This document shows, in pieces, positions 1 through 6,326 of a stretch of 6,326 nucleotides of DNA; position 1 is the stretch's first letter; each line of letters begins with the position of its first letter. Under the pieces are notes generated by a model. The model made no database searches. It was given only the letters and a program-made list of their open reading frames with translations, and was not told where the DNA came from. A program made the translations under genes and the position numbers. Location: contig JADHRH010000053.1 in assembly GCA_016777545.1 (NCBI GenBank), forward strand, positions 1-6,326, given 5' to 3'. This DNA comes from Candidatus Pelagibacter sp. GTDB lineage: Bacteria; Pseudomonadota; Alphaproteobacteria; Pelagibacterales; Pelagibacteraceae.

Positions 1-257
1 GTATTAACTAAGTAGTCTAATCTTTGGTGTTTTTTATAAAAACTGTCGATATATAACTTTAATTTTTTAAAGTTGGTAACATCAGCTTTTTTAAATTCAC
101 ATTTTTTATTATTATCTAAAAATTCTTTACTAGGACTTTTTAAATCTAACATTAAAACTGAAATATTGTTTTGAGATAGTTTTTTTGACATCTCTAAACC
201 CATACCACCACTTGCACCAGTGATTACAGCAGTTTTACCTTTAAAATTTAATTTCAT
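1..257 (-). CDS. Short-chain dehydrogenase/reductase (SDR), N-terminal part, cut by the left edge
   Basis: Reading the minus strand from the ATG at 257 gives 85 complete codons with no stop before the window ends, so only the N-terminal third or so of a usual ~250-residue SDR is present. The protein opens with a short strand and then the cofactor-binding motif TGASGGMG (residues 13-20), the classical SDR TGxxxGxG signature of an NAD(P)-binding Rossmann fold. LDL at 37-39 ends the second strand, with D38 where an acidic residue often favours NAD(H). ADV at 58-60 is the usual adenine-contacting Asp-Val. The fragment ends in LDYLVNT, just where the NNAG motif should be, with Thr in place of the second Asn. 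The catalytic Ser-Tyr-Lys region lies outside the window, so the substrate cannot be guessed. The start lies one base after the aldehyde dehydrogenase stop, so the two genes are almost certainly one transcript with coupled translation. SDR family membership is secure; cytosolic oxidoreductase activity follows from the family. Confidence 0.9.
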   Translation of the reverse strand, partial: MKLNFKGKTAVITGASGGMGLEMSKKLSQNNISVLMLDLKSPSKEFLDNNKKCEFKKADVTNFKKLKLYIDSFYKKHQRLDYLVN

Positions 258-258
258 T

Positions 259-1635
259 TTATTGTTCTTTTCTTAAGTGAAAGCTTTTTGGTGAAGTTAA
301 TTTTTCATAAGCTACCTCAGATAGCGAACAACCTTTTCCGGTTTCATTAACACCAGTCCATGATAATGCAGGATCTAGATAATCACATCTATTCATATAA
401 AACGTTCCTGTATTAATTTGATTGCCAATTTTTTGAGCAATATCAAGATCTTTTGTCCAAACTGAAGCTGTTAATCCATAAGGACTATCATTCATTAATT
501 TAATTGCTTCATTATCATCTTTAACCTTCATAATCCCAACACAGGGTCCAAAAGTTTCTTCAGTCATAAAAGCCATATCATGGTTCACGTTTGTTAAAAC
601 CTGAGGAATTAAATAATTTTTATGTTCTTTTGGAAAGTTAAATTTACTTTCATCAATCATTTTTTTTGCACCTTTATCAATTGCAGAGTTTATTTGTTGT
701 AAAATAAAATCAGCAGCTGATAGTTTAACCACAGGACCTAAGTTGGTTTCTTTTTCTAATGGATTTCCAAGTTTGTAATTATAAGTTTTTGAAACAAACA
801 ATTCTAAAAAATTATTATAAATTTTTTCATCAACATAAATTCTTTCTATTCCACAACATGATTGACCTGAGTTAAAAAAAGATCCATCAACCAAATTTTC
901 AACTGTTTTTTCTAAGTCACAATCATATCTTGCATAAGCAGGATCTTTACCACCCAATTCTAAAGTCATATCAATAAATTTATTCTGAGTTGCTTTTTGG
1001 ACGTCATAACCAGCTTTTACTGATCCAGTGAATGAGACAAAATTAATTCGCTTATCAGAAACAATTTTTAAACTATCTTCATGGTTTAAATGTAAATAAT
1101 TAAAAATATCCTTAGGCAGAATTTTTTTAGCTGATTGGTAAAGTTGCTCAGAACATAAAGGGGTTTGAGCAGAATGTTTTAAAATAACAGAATTACCTGC
1201 TGCCATAGCTGGTATTATAGAGTTTACTGCAACGAGGTAAGGATAGTTCCATGGCGCTATTACAAAAACTACACCAAGAGCTTTTCTTTTTATATAACTT
1301 TTAAAATTATCATCTTTTGCTACATCAATATTTGATAATTTCTTTTCTGCAATAGATAGCATGTAATCGGCTCTTTCTTTAAAGCCCTTTAATTCACCAG
1401 CAGCTTGAGAAATTGGTCTACCAATTTGTCTACTTAGTTCTTCACAAATCAGATCGCTTCTTGATAAAAAATCTTCAACAAAACTTGTTAATAGTTTTAC
1501 TCTTTCTTTAATATCTAGATCGGCCCACATTTTTTGAGCTTTCATTGAGCCATTAATAGTTTCTTCTATTTTAGCTCCATCATAATTTCTTTCGATATAA
1601 AGGGTATTATCAATAGGTGTGATAGTTTTTTGCAT
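259..1635 (-). CDS. NAD(P)-dependent aldehyde dehydrogenase family protein
   Basis: This 458-residue protein is a full-length, slightly compact member of the aldehyde dehydrogenase superfamily, which oxidises aldehydes to carboxylic acids with NAD(P)+ in the cytosol. Visible landmarks in order: APWNYP at 127-132 (N130 is the oxyanion Asn), ILKHSAQTP from 151 (K153 contacts the cofactor), FTGSVKAG at 202-209, LELGGKDP at 225-232 (E226 is the general base), GQSCCG at 257-262 (C260 is the catalytic nucleophile by the GQxC rule, followed by a second Cys), and EETFGP at 359-364 (E360 binds the nicotinamide ribose). The C-terminus carries the usual WTGV...GKG...SPKSFHL pattern. All catalytic residues are present, so it should be active. 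The ATG at 1635 has no clear Shine-Dalgarno sequence. The gene is divergent from the iron alcohol dehydrogenase and one base ahead of the SDR gene. It might oxidise the aldehyde made by the neighbouring alcohol dehydrogenase, but this is inference. The motifs do not decide between semialdehyde, betaine aldehyde or other substrates. Confidence 0.93.
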   Translation of the reverse strand: MQKTITPIDNTLYIERNYDGAKIEETINGSMKAQKMWADLDIKERVKLLTSFVEDFLSRSDLICEELSRQIGRPISQAAGELKGFKERADYMLSIAEKKLSNIDVAKDDNFKSYIKRKALGVVFVIAPWNYPYLVAVNSIIPAMAAGNSVILKHSAQTPLCSEQLYQSAKKILPKDIFNYLHLNHEDSLKIVSDKRINFVSFTGSVKAGYDVQKATQNKFIDMTLELGGKDPAYARYDCDLEKTVENLVDGSFFNSGQSCCGIERIYVDEKIYNNFLELFVSKTYNYKLGNPLEKETNLGPVVKLSAADFILQQINSAIDKGAKKMIDESKFNFPKEHKNYLIPQVLTNVNHDMAFMTEETFGPCVGIMKVKDDNEAIKLMNDSPYGLTASVWTKDLDIAQKIGNQINTGTFYMNRCDYLDPALSWTGVNETGKGCSLSEVAYEKLTSPKSFHLRKEQ

Positions 1636-1706
1636 AAATATTTCGGTTAAAATTATTTTAGAAAGTGATATACATCAACCAACTTTATAAAACACTAAAA
1701 CATAAT
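1636..1706. promoter_or_regulatory. Divergent control region between aldehyde and alcohol dehydrogenase genes
   Basis: These 71 bases lie between two divergent start codons and must hold the promoters for both units unless they are read through from elsewhere. A TATAAA at 1686-1691 could be the -10 box for the alcohol dehydrogenase, giving a leader of only about ten bases; no good -35 box is visible for it. On the minus strand a TTGGTT/TAAAAT pair with 16-base spacing could serve the aldehyde dehydrogenase. A small dyad, TGAT-ATAC-ATCA at 1666-1677, sits between them, flanked by AAAGT (1662-1666) and ACTTT (1682-1686), and could be an operator. In such AT-rich DNA all of these could arise by chance. 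That the region is regulatory is likely; the individual boxes are weak. Confidence 0.45.
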
Positions 1707-2873
1707 ATGCAAAAATACAACTGGAATTATCCTACTACAATGTGGGTAGGTGAAAATAGAATTAATGATGTTGCTTCAGCATGTAAAAATTTAAACATTA
1801 AAAAGCCACTGCTTGTTACTGATAATGGATTAGCTCAATCTGTTATTGTTAAAAACACTTTATCGATTTTAAAAGAGGGTGGAATTATTGCTGCATTATA
1901 TTCAAATGTTGTTGGTAACCCAACTGGCACGAATGTTAATGAAGGTGTTGATAGTTATAAAAAAAACAATTGTGATGGTGTTATTGCGTTTGGAGGTGGT
2001 AGTGGTTTAGATGTTGGTAAAGCAGTTGCTTTTATGTCAGGTCAAAATCTACCTATTTGGGATTTTGAAGATGTTGGAGATAATTGGACTAAAGCAAACT
2101 CTGATAAGATTGCCCCCATTATTGCAGTACCTACTACTGCGGGCACTGGTTCTGAAACTGGCAGAGCATCAGTAATATTAAATGAAGAAACAGGCGTGAA
2201 AAATATTATTTTTCATCCAAAATTTTTACCATCAATAGTTATTTTAGATCCAATTTTAACAGTTGGATTACCAGCAAAAATGACTGCAGCAACTGGAATG
2301 GATGCACTAGCACATAATTTAGAAGCCTATTGTGCACCAGGCTATCATCCGATGGCAGATGGAATTGCTTTAGAAGGAATGAGATTAATTGATAAGTGGC
2401 TATTAGAAGCTGTTAGCAATGGATCTAATATTGAAGCAAGAATGAATATGTTAACAGCAGCTAGTATGGGCTCAACTGCATTTCAAAAAGGACTAGGAGC
2501 AATTCATTCATTAAGCCACCCAGTAAATGCATTAAACAATATTCATCACGGTTTATCTAATGCAATATTTATGCCTTACGTATTAACTTTTAACAAAGAT
2601 GTAATTGAAAATAAGATAATTAAAATTTGTGACTATTTAGAACTTAAAGACAGATCTTTTGATGGTTTTGTTAACTGGGTTTTAGATTTAAGAAAAAAAC
2701 TTGATATGCCTCATAAATTATCAGAAGTGATTGATGAAAAAGATTTTGATATTGATAAATTATCAAAAATGGCTTTAGCAGACCCATCTACTGGAGGAAA
2801 TCCAAAAAAATTAACTGAGGATGATATGAGGATAATGTACCAGCACAGTATGACAGGTGAATTGTTTAAATGA
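1707..2873 (+). CDS. Iron-containing (group III) alcohol dehydrogenase
   Basis: This protein of 388 residues belongs to the iron-dependent alcohol dehydrogenase family (FucO, AdhB and methanol dehydrogenase types), cytosolic enzymes that interconvert alcohols and aldehydes with NAD(P). Numbered from the chosen start, GGGSGLDVGK at 96-105 binds the dinucleotide and PTTAGTGSE at 142-150 is the second family signature. The metal ligands can be placed as D199 and H203 (in GMDALAHN), H267 (in HSLSHP) and H281 (in IHHGLSN); their spacing of 4 and 14 residues matches FucO. All are intact. The frame is open upstream to a GTG at 1665, which would add 14 residues, but I chose the ATG at 1707: it gives the usual family length, the protein then begins just before the conserved first strand, and the longer form would cover most of the divergent control region. 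There is no clear Shine-Dalgarno sequence. The 3' end overlaps the amidotransferase start by 4 bases. The alcohol is not identifiable from sequence; methanol or another short alcohol would fit the one-carbon context but is inference. Confidence 0.93.
   Translation: MQKYNWNYPTTMWVGENRINDVASACKNLNIKKPLLVTDNGLAQSVIVKNTLSILKEGGIIAALYSNVVGNPTGTNVNEGVDSYKKNNCDGVIAFGGGSGLDVGKAVAFMSGQNLPIWDFEDVGDNWTKANSDKIAPIIAVPTTAGTGSETGRASVILNEETGVKNIIFHPKFLPSIVILDPILTVGLPAKMTAATGMDALAHNLEAYCAPGYHPMADGIALEGMRLIDKWLLEAVSNGSNIEARMNMLTAASMGSTAFQKGLGAIHSLSHPVNALNNIHHGLSNAIFMPYVLTFNKDVIENKIIKICDYLELKDRSFDGFVNWVLDLRKKLDMPHKLSEVIDEKDFDIDKLSKMALADPSTGGNPKKLTEDDMRIMYQHSMTGELFK
2855..2860 (+). promoter_or_regulatory. Ribosome binding site for the amidotransferase gene
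   Basis: AGGTGA lies inside the last codons of the alcohol dehydrogenase gene, nine bases before the ATG at 2870. It supports that ATG as the true start and, with the ATGA stop/start overlap, indicates translational coupling of the two genes. Confidence 0.6.
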
Positions 2874-3661
2874 GTGATTTGAATATTTTAATTGTTGAAG
2901 GAAATATTAGAGAAGATAGTGAATTTTTTATTAAAGCAGCTGGAGCTTCTGCGGCAGATAACTTAAAAAACTTAATTTTAAAAATAGAACCATCTACAAT
3001 TACTGAAATTATAAATCCTGGTCATGATGATGAGACAGCGAATGCTCTAAAAGACATGAATAAATATAATGGAATTGTGTTTACCGGTGGTGCAATGCGA
3101 ATAAATGATATGACAGATGTGATTAAGAAACATATTAATTTTGCATCAAATTGTTTTACTCAAAAAAAAAAGATTTTAGCTATTTGTTGGGGGTTACAAG
3201 TCTGCACAACAGCGGCTGGGGGCAAAGTAAACCCTGGAAAAAAAGGTGCCCATATTGGAATTGCGTCAGATGTAATTATTAACAATGCAGGTGAGAAGCA
3301 TTTTATTTATAAAGATAAAAAAAAGATTTTTACATCACCAGCATTTAATTTTGATGAAGTAAGTGAATTACCAAAAAATGCTATTCTTCTATCAAGTGAT
3401 AAAGTTAACAATGTAATGGGTGTTAGTTTTAATGCAGGAAACTCCGAAATTATTGGCCTACAGTATCATCCTGATTATGAGTACTTTCAGATGATTAAAC
3501 TTATTGAAGGTCGTAAAGAACGACTATTTGTAAATAAAAATTTTTTAAATGAAGAAGAGTATGAAAACCATATCTCTTATATAAAATCTCAAAACGAACT
3601 ATTAGATTTTAATAATAGGACATGCGAAGTTAGAAACTGGCTTAATTATCTACGTAACTAA
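2870..3661 (+). CDS. Class I glutamine amidotransferase-like protein, stand-alone
   Basis: This 263-residue protein has the class I (triad) glutamine amidotransferase fold, as in the GuaA glutaminase domain, but with no synthetase domain attached. FTGGAMR at 71-77 corresponds to the oxyanion-strand TGG motif, AICWGLQV at 104-111 is the nucleophile elbow with catalytic C106, and GLQYHPDYEY from 196 supplies catalytic H200. The third triad residue, usually Glu in HPE, is Asp here (D202). The segment TSPAFNFDEV at 155-164 lies where related proteins carry a His-x-Asp motif, and that His is missing. After H200 the protein continues for about 60 residues, longer than the bare catalytic domain. No signal peptide or membrane segment is seen, so it should be cytosolic. 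Its start overlaps the alcohol dehydrogenase stop (ATGA), so the two are made together. Such stand-alone proteins are often automatically labelled GMP synthase; this is not a purine enzyme on present evidence. It may hydrolyse glutamine or a gamma-glutamyl compound; the substrate is unknown. Confidence 0.87.
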   Translation: MSDLNILIVEGNIREDSEFFIKAAGASAADNLKNLILKIEPSTITEIINPGHDDETANALKDMNKYNGIVFTGGAMRINDMTDVIKKHINFASNCFTQKKKILAICWGLQVCTTAAGGKVNPGKKGAHIGIASDVIINNAGEKHFIYKDKKKIFTSPAFNFDEVSELPKNAILLSSDKVNNVMGVSFNAGNSEIIGLQYHPDYEYFQMIKLIEGRKERLFVNKNFLNEEEYENHISYIKSQNELLDFNNRTCEVRNWLNYLRN

Positions 3662-3664
3662 TTT

Positions 3665-5350
3665 TTAAAATAGACCTTCAATCTCACCGTTTTTATTTAG
3701 CTTAATCGAGTCTGCAGCTGGAACTCTTGGTAACCCAGGCATCGTCATAACGGCCCCACATATAACCACAATAAACTCTGCTCCAGAAGAAAGTTTAATC
3801 TCCCTAATTGGTAAAGAGTGTCCTGTTGGTGCGCCTTTTAAGCTTGGGTCTGTTGAAAAACTGTATTGAGTTTTTGCAATACAAATTGGGAATTCTCCAT
3901 ATCCAGCATCTTCAAAGCTTTTTAATTGATCTCTAATTTTAGTATCTGCAATAACCTCATCTGCTCTATAAATTTCTTTTGCAATTGTTTCTATCTTTTT
4001 AAATAGAGGAGTTTTGCTCTCATATAAGAATTTGAATTTATCCTCTTTTTTCTCACATAATTCAGCAACATGACTTGCAAGTTCTTTTGTACCTTCACCA
4101 CCATTTGCCCAATGAGTACAAAGACTTGCTTTAACTCCAATAGTGTCACAAAATTCTATTAATGCTTTTACTTCGTTATCTGTGTCTTTAATAAAATGAT
4201 TAACAGCTACTGCAACTGGTAAACCAAATTTCTTTACATTTTCCACATGTCTTTGAAGGTTAACTAAACCTTTTTTTAAGGCTTCTACGTTTTCTGTTTT
4301 AAGATCATCTTTTGCTACACCACCATGCATTTTTAATGCTCTAATAGTTGCAACAATTACAACACAGCTAGGTTTTAAATCTGATTTTCTACATTTAATA
4401 TCAAGGAATTTTTCTGCACCAAGGTCTGCACCAAATCCAGCTTCTGTAACAACATAGTCAGCAAGTTTTAATCCAGTCTTTGTAGCAATTACAGAATTAC
4501 AGCCATGAGCAATGTTTGCAAAAGGGCCACCATGAATAATTGCAGGATTATTTTCTAAAGTTTGAGTAACATTAGGTCTAATTGCATCTTTTAATAATAC
4601 CGTCATTGGTCCTTGTGCTTTTAAGTCTTTAGCATAAATAGGTTTTCTATCTCTAGTATAGGCAATTGTAATATTTCCTATTCTCTTTTCTAAATCTTCT
4701 AAATCATTTGATAAGCAAAAGATTGCCATGATTTCAGATGCAACTGTTATATCAAAACCATCTTCTCTTGGAAAACCATTTGCAACTCCACCTAAGTTTA
4801 TATTTATAGATCTTAAAGAACGATCGTTCATATCTATTACTCTTTTCCAAACAATTCTTCTAACATCGATGTCTAATTTATTTCCCCAATAGATATGATT
4901 ATCAATTAAGGCTGACAGCAAATTATGAGCTGATGTTATTGCATGAAAATCTCCAGTAAAATGTAAATTAATTTGTTCCATTGGAACTACTTGAGCATAA
5001 CCACCACCTGCTGCTCCACCTTTCATTCCAAAAGAGGGACCAAGGCTTGGTTCTCTTAAACAAACAATAGATTTTTTTCCAATTTTATTTAATCCATCAT
5101 TTAAACCAACTGAAGTTGTTGTTTTTCCTTCACCAGCAGGAGTAGGAGTGATTGCTGTCACTAATACAAGTTTTCCATTTGGTTTATTTTTTAAAGTATC
5201 TAAATATTCTAAATTAATTTTTGCAATGTGCCTTCCCATTGGACTAAAAGCAGCACTTTCATCAGGTACATTTATCTTTGCTAAAATATCATTTATAGGT
5301 TGCATTTTAGCTTCTCTAGCTATTTGAATATCTGACTTAACTTCACTCAT
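3665..5350 (-). CDS. fhs: Formate-tetrahydrofolate ligase (10-formyl-THF synthetase)
   Basis: Fhs joins formate to tetrahydrofolate using ATP, giving 10-formyl-THF, ADP and phosphate; the reverse direction can release formate and yield ATP. The 561-residue length matches bacterial monofunctional enzymes. Diagnostic stretches are all present: the P-loop [12 protein letters not shown] from 68 (K76 contacts ATP phosphates), [19 protein letters not shown] from 100, which contains the first family signature, [13 protein letters not shown] from 273, the second family signature [12 protein letters not shown] at 333-344, W414 in a THWANGGEG stretch, and PGLPR at 538-542 near the C-terminus. There is no frameshift and no missing catalytic block. 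The ATG at 5350 is backed by an AGGAG five bases upstream and a TATAAT box further up. The gene is divergent from the sarcosine oxidase-type gene and convergent, with a 3-base gap, to the amidotransferase gene. Next to a demethylating oxidase it probably balances one-carbon units between formate and the folate pool; that direction of flow is inference. Confidence 0.98.
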   Translation of the reverse strand: MSEVKSDIQIAREAKMQPINDILAKINVPDESAAFSPMGRHIAKINLEYLDTLKNKPNGKLVLVTAITPTPAGEGKTTTSVGLNDGLNKIGKKSIVCLREPSLGPSFGMKGGAAGGGYAQVVPMEQINLHFTGDFHAITSAHNLLSALIDNHIYWGNKLDIDVRRIVWKRVIDMNDRSLRSININLGGVANGFPREDGFDITVASEIMAIFCLSNDLEDLEKRIGNITIAYTRDRKPIYAKDLKAQGPMTVLLKDAIRPNVTQTLENNPAIIHGGPFANIAHGCNSVIATKTGLKLADYVVTEAGFGADLGAEKFLDIKCRKSDLKPSCVVIVATIRALKMHGGVAKDDLKTENVEALKKGLVNLQRHVENVKKFGLPVAVAVNHFIKDTDNEVKALIEFCDTIGVKASLCTHWANGGEGTKELASHVAELCEKKEDKFKFLYESKTPLFKKIETIAKEIYRADEVIADTKIRDQLKSFEDAGYGEFPICIAKTQYSFSTDPSLKGAPTGHSLPIREIKLSSGAEFIVVICGAVMTMPGLPRVPAADSIKLNKNGEIEGLF

Positions 5351-5355
5351 TTAAA

Positions 5356-5360
5356 CTCCT
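5356..5360 (-). promoter_or_regulatory. Strong Shine-Dalgarno sequence of fhs
   Basis: Read on the minus strand, AGGAG lies five bases before the fhs ATG. It is the best ribosome binding site in the window; the aldehyde dehydrogenase, alcohol dehydrogenase and sarcosine oxidase-type genes have none that is clear. This suggests efficient translation of fhs. Confidence 0.8.
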
Positions 5361-5394
5361 ATAAAATTAATTTTTAATGCTCAATTGATATCCT

Positions 5395-5400
5395 ATTATA
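5395..5400 (-). promoter_or_regulatory. Putative -10 box of the fhs promoter
   Basis: The minus strand reads TATAAT, a perfect match to the sigma-70 -10 consensus, about 44 bases before the fhs ATG, which would give a leader of some 38 bases. The hexamer 17 bases upstream is TTTTTT, a poor -35. TATAAT occurs easily by chance in such AT-rich DNA, so position rather than sequence carries most of the support. Confidence 0.45.
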
Positions 5401-5461
5401 ATTTTTTGGAAACTTCTAAAAAATATATATAAAAAAAATAAGAACTATTTATATTCGTTTG

Positions 5462-5467
5462 TATAAA
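5462..5467 (+). promoter_or_regulatory. Possible -10 box for the sarcosine oxidase-type gene (near-leaderless)
   Basis: TATAAA ends only eight bases before the ATG at 5476. If used, transcription would begin at or within a few bases of the start codon, giving a leaderless or nearly leaderless mRNA, which would fit the absence of a Shine-Dalgarno sequence. No convincing -35 box is seen, and an alternative TATATT lies at 5450-5455. Confidence 0.25.
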
Positions 5468-5475
5468 ATTATTTA

Positions 5476-6326
5476 ATGCAAAAATATTCTATATTTAATT
5501 TGATCAAAAATGCTTTTTCTGGTCATCAAAATTGGGATTTAGCCTGGAAAGATCCTACTCCTAAAAAAGAGTATGATGTTGTCATAATTGGTGGAGGTGG
5601 ACACGGTCTAGCAACCGCTTATTATTTAGCAAAAGAGCACAATATTACCAATGTCGCCATTATTGAAAAAGGATGGATAGGAGGAGGAAATGTCGGAAGA
5701 AATACCACAATCATTAGATCAAACTACATGCATGATGATAACGCTCTATTTAGTGAATTTGGAATGGATTTGTGGAGAAAGATGAGCCAGGATTTAAATT
5801 ACAATGTAATGTTTTCCCCAAGAGGAATTATTAACCTTGCTCACTCAGATGCCCAGATGAATGTTTTTGCAAGAAGAGGAAACTCAATGCGATTAAATGG
5901 TATCGACGCAGTTTTATTAAATAGAGAAGAAGTGAAAGAAATTATTCCAATGGCTGACTTTTCAGACAATGTAAGGTTTCCTATATTCGGTGGATTGATG
6001 CAACCAAGTGCAGGTACTGCTCGTCATGATGCGGTAGCTTGGGGATATGCACGACAAGCAGATTCTATGGGTGTAGATATAATTCAAAATTGTGAAGTAA
6101 CAGGTTTTGATGTTGTGAGTGGAAAAATCCAGGGAGTTAGAACTTCACGTGGAGATATTAAAGTTAAAAAAATTGGACTTTGTGTTGCAGGTAGTACAAA
6201 TATTTTAGCAGAGAAATTAAATATGACATTGCCAATTGAAACACATCTTTTACAAGCTTGTGTTTCAGAACCAGTTAAGCCTGTTTTAGATAGAGTTGTA
6301 ACTTTTGGTGCGGGTCATTTTTACAT
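5476..6326 (+). CDS. soxB: Sarcosine oxidase beta subunit (or N-methylglutamate dehydrogenase homologue), N-terminal part, cut by the right edge
   Basis: The reading frame from ATG 5476 is open for 283 codons to the window end, about two-thirds of the usual ~410-residue protein. The heterotetrameric enzyme oxidatively demethylates sarcosine to glycine, passing the methyl carbon to tetrahydrofolate; the beta subunit holds the flavin site. The N-terminus (YSIFNLIKNA, then GHQNWDLAWKDPTPK, residues 4-30) is typical of this subunit and supports the start. The dinucleotide-binding motif IIGGGGHG spans 37-44, E64 is the expected ribose ligand, and GGGNVGRNTTIIRSNY follows at 69-84. H184 in ARHDAVAWG aligns with the His that carries covalent FMN in characterised enzymes. 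The fragment ends within FGAGHFY, another conserved stretch. The related N-methylglutamate dehydrogenase subunit MgdA cannot be excluded without downstream genes. The alpha, gamma and delta subunits would be expected just beyond the right edge. There is no Shine-Dalgarno sequence. Adjacency to fhs fits folate-linked one-carbon oxidation. Confidence 0.88.
   Translation, partial: MQKYSIFNLIKNAFSGHQNWDLAWKDPTPKKEYDVVIIGGGGHGLATAYYLAKEHNITNVAIIEKGWIGGGNVGRNTTIIRSNYMHDDNALFSEFGMDLWRKMSQDLNYNVMFSPRGIINLAHSDAQMNVFARRGNSMRLNGIDAVLLNREEVKEIIPMADFSDNVRFPIFGGLMQPSAGTARHDAVAWGYARQADSMGVDIIQNCEVTGFDVVSGKIQGVRTSRGDIKVKKIGLCVAGSTNILAEKLNMTLPIETHLLQACVSEPVKPVLDRVVTFGAGHFY

Larger units (their letters stand above)
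5351..5475. promoter_or_regulatory. Divergent control region between fhs and the sarcosine oxidase beta-type gene
   Basis: These 125 bases are extremely AT-rich, with runs of A and alternating AT around 5417-5440 that could be bent or easily melted DNA. They must contain promoters for both divergent genes. Small palindromes occur, AAAATTAATTTT at 5363-5374 and TCAATTGA at 5381-5388, the latter close to where fhs transcription might begin. Both are short and low in complexity, so neither can be called an operator with confidence. I see no riboswitch-like fold and no small coding sequence here. Confidence 0.55.

Noticed and set aside
1665..1706. GTG at 1665 as the start of the alcohol dehydrogenase, adding 14 residues.
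   Set aside because: The extension carries no family sequence, would cover most of the divergent control region, and exceeds the usual length; the ATG at 1707 fits better.
3161..3175. A run of ten A in the amidotransferase gene as a programmed slippage site or frameshift.
   Set aside because: The frame is intact through the run and the catalytic motifs on both sides are in the same frame, so it simply encodes Gln-Lys-Lys-Lys.
3640..3700. A bidirectional terminator between the convergent amidotransferase and fhs genes.
   Set aside because: Only three bases separate the stops and I find no GC-containing hairpin followed by a T run on either strand; the small TACGTA palindrome near 3651 is too short.
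5417..5440. The A-run and alternating AT tract as a replication origin or phage attachment site.
   Set aside because: There are no DnaA-box-like repeats, no tRNA and no integrase nearby; it looks like ordinary AT-rich promoter DNA.
5360..5471. A direct repeat TATAAAATTA at 5360-5369 and 5462-5471 flanking the divergent region.
   Set aside because: Ten bases of pure AT in a region this AT-rich is expected by chance and shows no further extension.
5351..5475. A riboswitch (for example glycine-type) ahead of fhs or the sarcosine oxidase-type gene.
   Set aside because: The leaders are short and nearly all A and T; no conserved paired core with G/C bases can be drawn.

Overview
The window is strongly AT-rich (roughly 30% GC by eye, not counted), tightly packed, and uses AT-ending codons. 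Gene spacings are very small: 1 base between the aldehyde dehydrogenase and the SDR gene, a 4-base overlap between the alcohol dehydrogenase and the amidotransferase, and 3 bases between the convergent amidotransferase and fhs genes. Together with the gene content, this suggests a streamlined marine alphaproteobacterium of the SAR11/Pelagibacterales type. That placement comes from overall style and protein similarity recalled from knowledge, not from a search.

Layout: (1) 1-1635, minus strand: an aldehyde dehydrogenase gene followed by a short-chain dehydrogenase/reductase (SDR) gene that runs off the left edge. (2) 1636-1706: a 71-base divergent control region. (3) 1707-3661, plus strand: an iron-type (group III) alcohol dehydrogenase, then a class I glutamine amidotransferase-like protein starting inside the last codons of the dehydrogenase gene. 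(4) 3665-5350, minus strand: fhs, formate-tetrahydrofolate ligase, with a strong ribosome binding site and a consensus-like -10 box. (5) 5351-5475: a second divergent control region. (6) 5476-6326, plus strand: the first two-thirds of the beta subunit of heterotetrameric sarcosine oxidase (or the related N-methylglutamate dehydrogenase subunit), cut by the right edge.

How the genes may work together: sarcosine oxidase-type enzymes release the N-methyl group as formaldehyde or 5,10-methylene-THF, and Fhs links formate to 10-formyl-THF. The right half is therefore a tetrahydrofolate one-carbon module, consistent with oxidation of methylated amines. The left half pairs an alcohol dehydrogenase with an aldehyde dehydrogenase, which could act in sequence (alcohol to aldehyde to acid), plus an amidotransferase-fold protein of unknown substrate. 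A link between the halves is inferred from proximity only. All genes belong to known families. I see no mobile element, CRISPR array, RNA gene or clearly new system. The most open question is what the amidotransferase does next to the two dehydrogenases.
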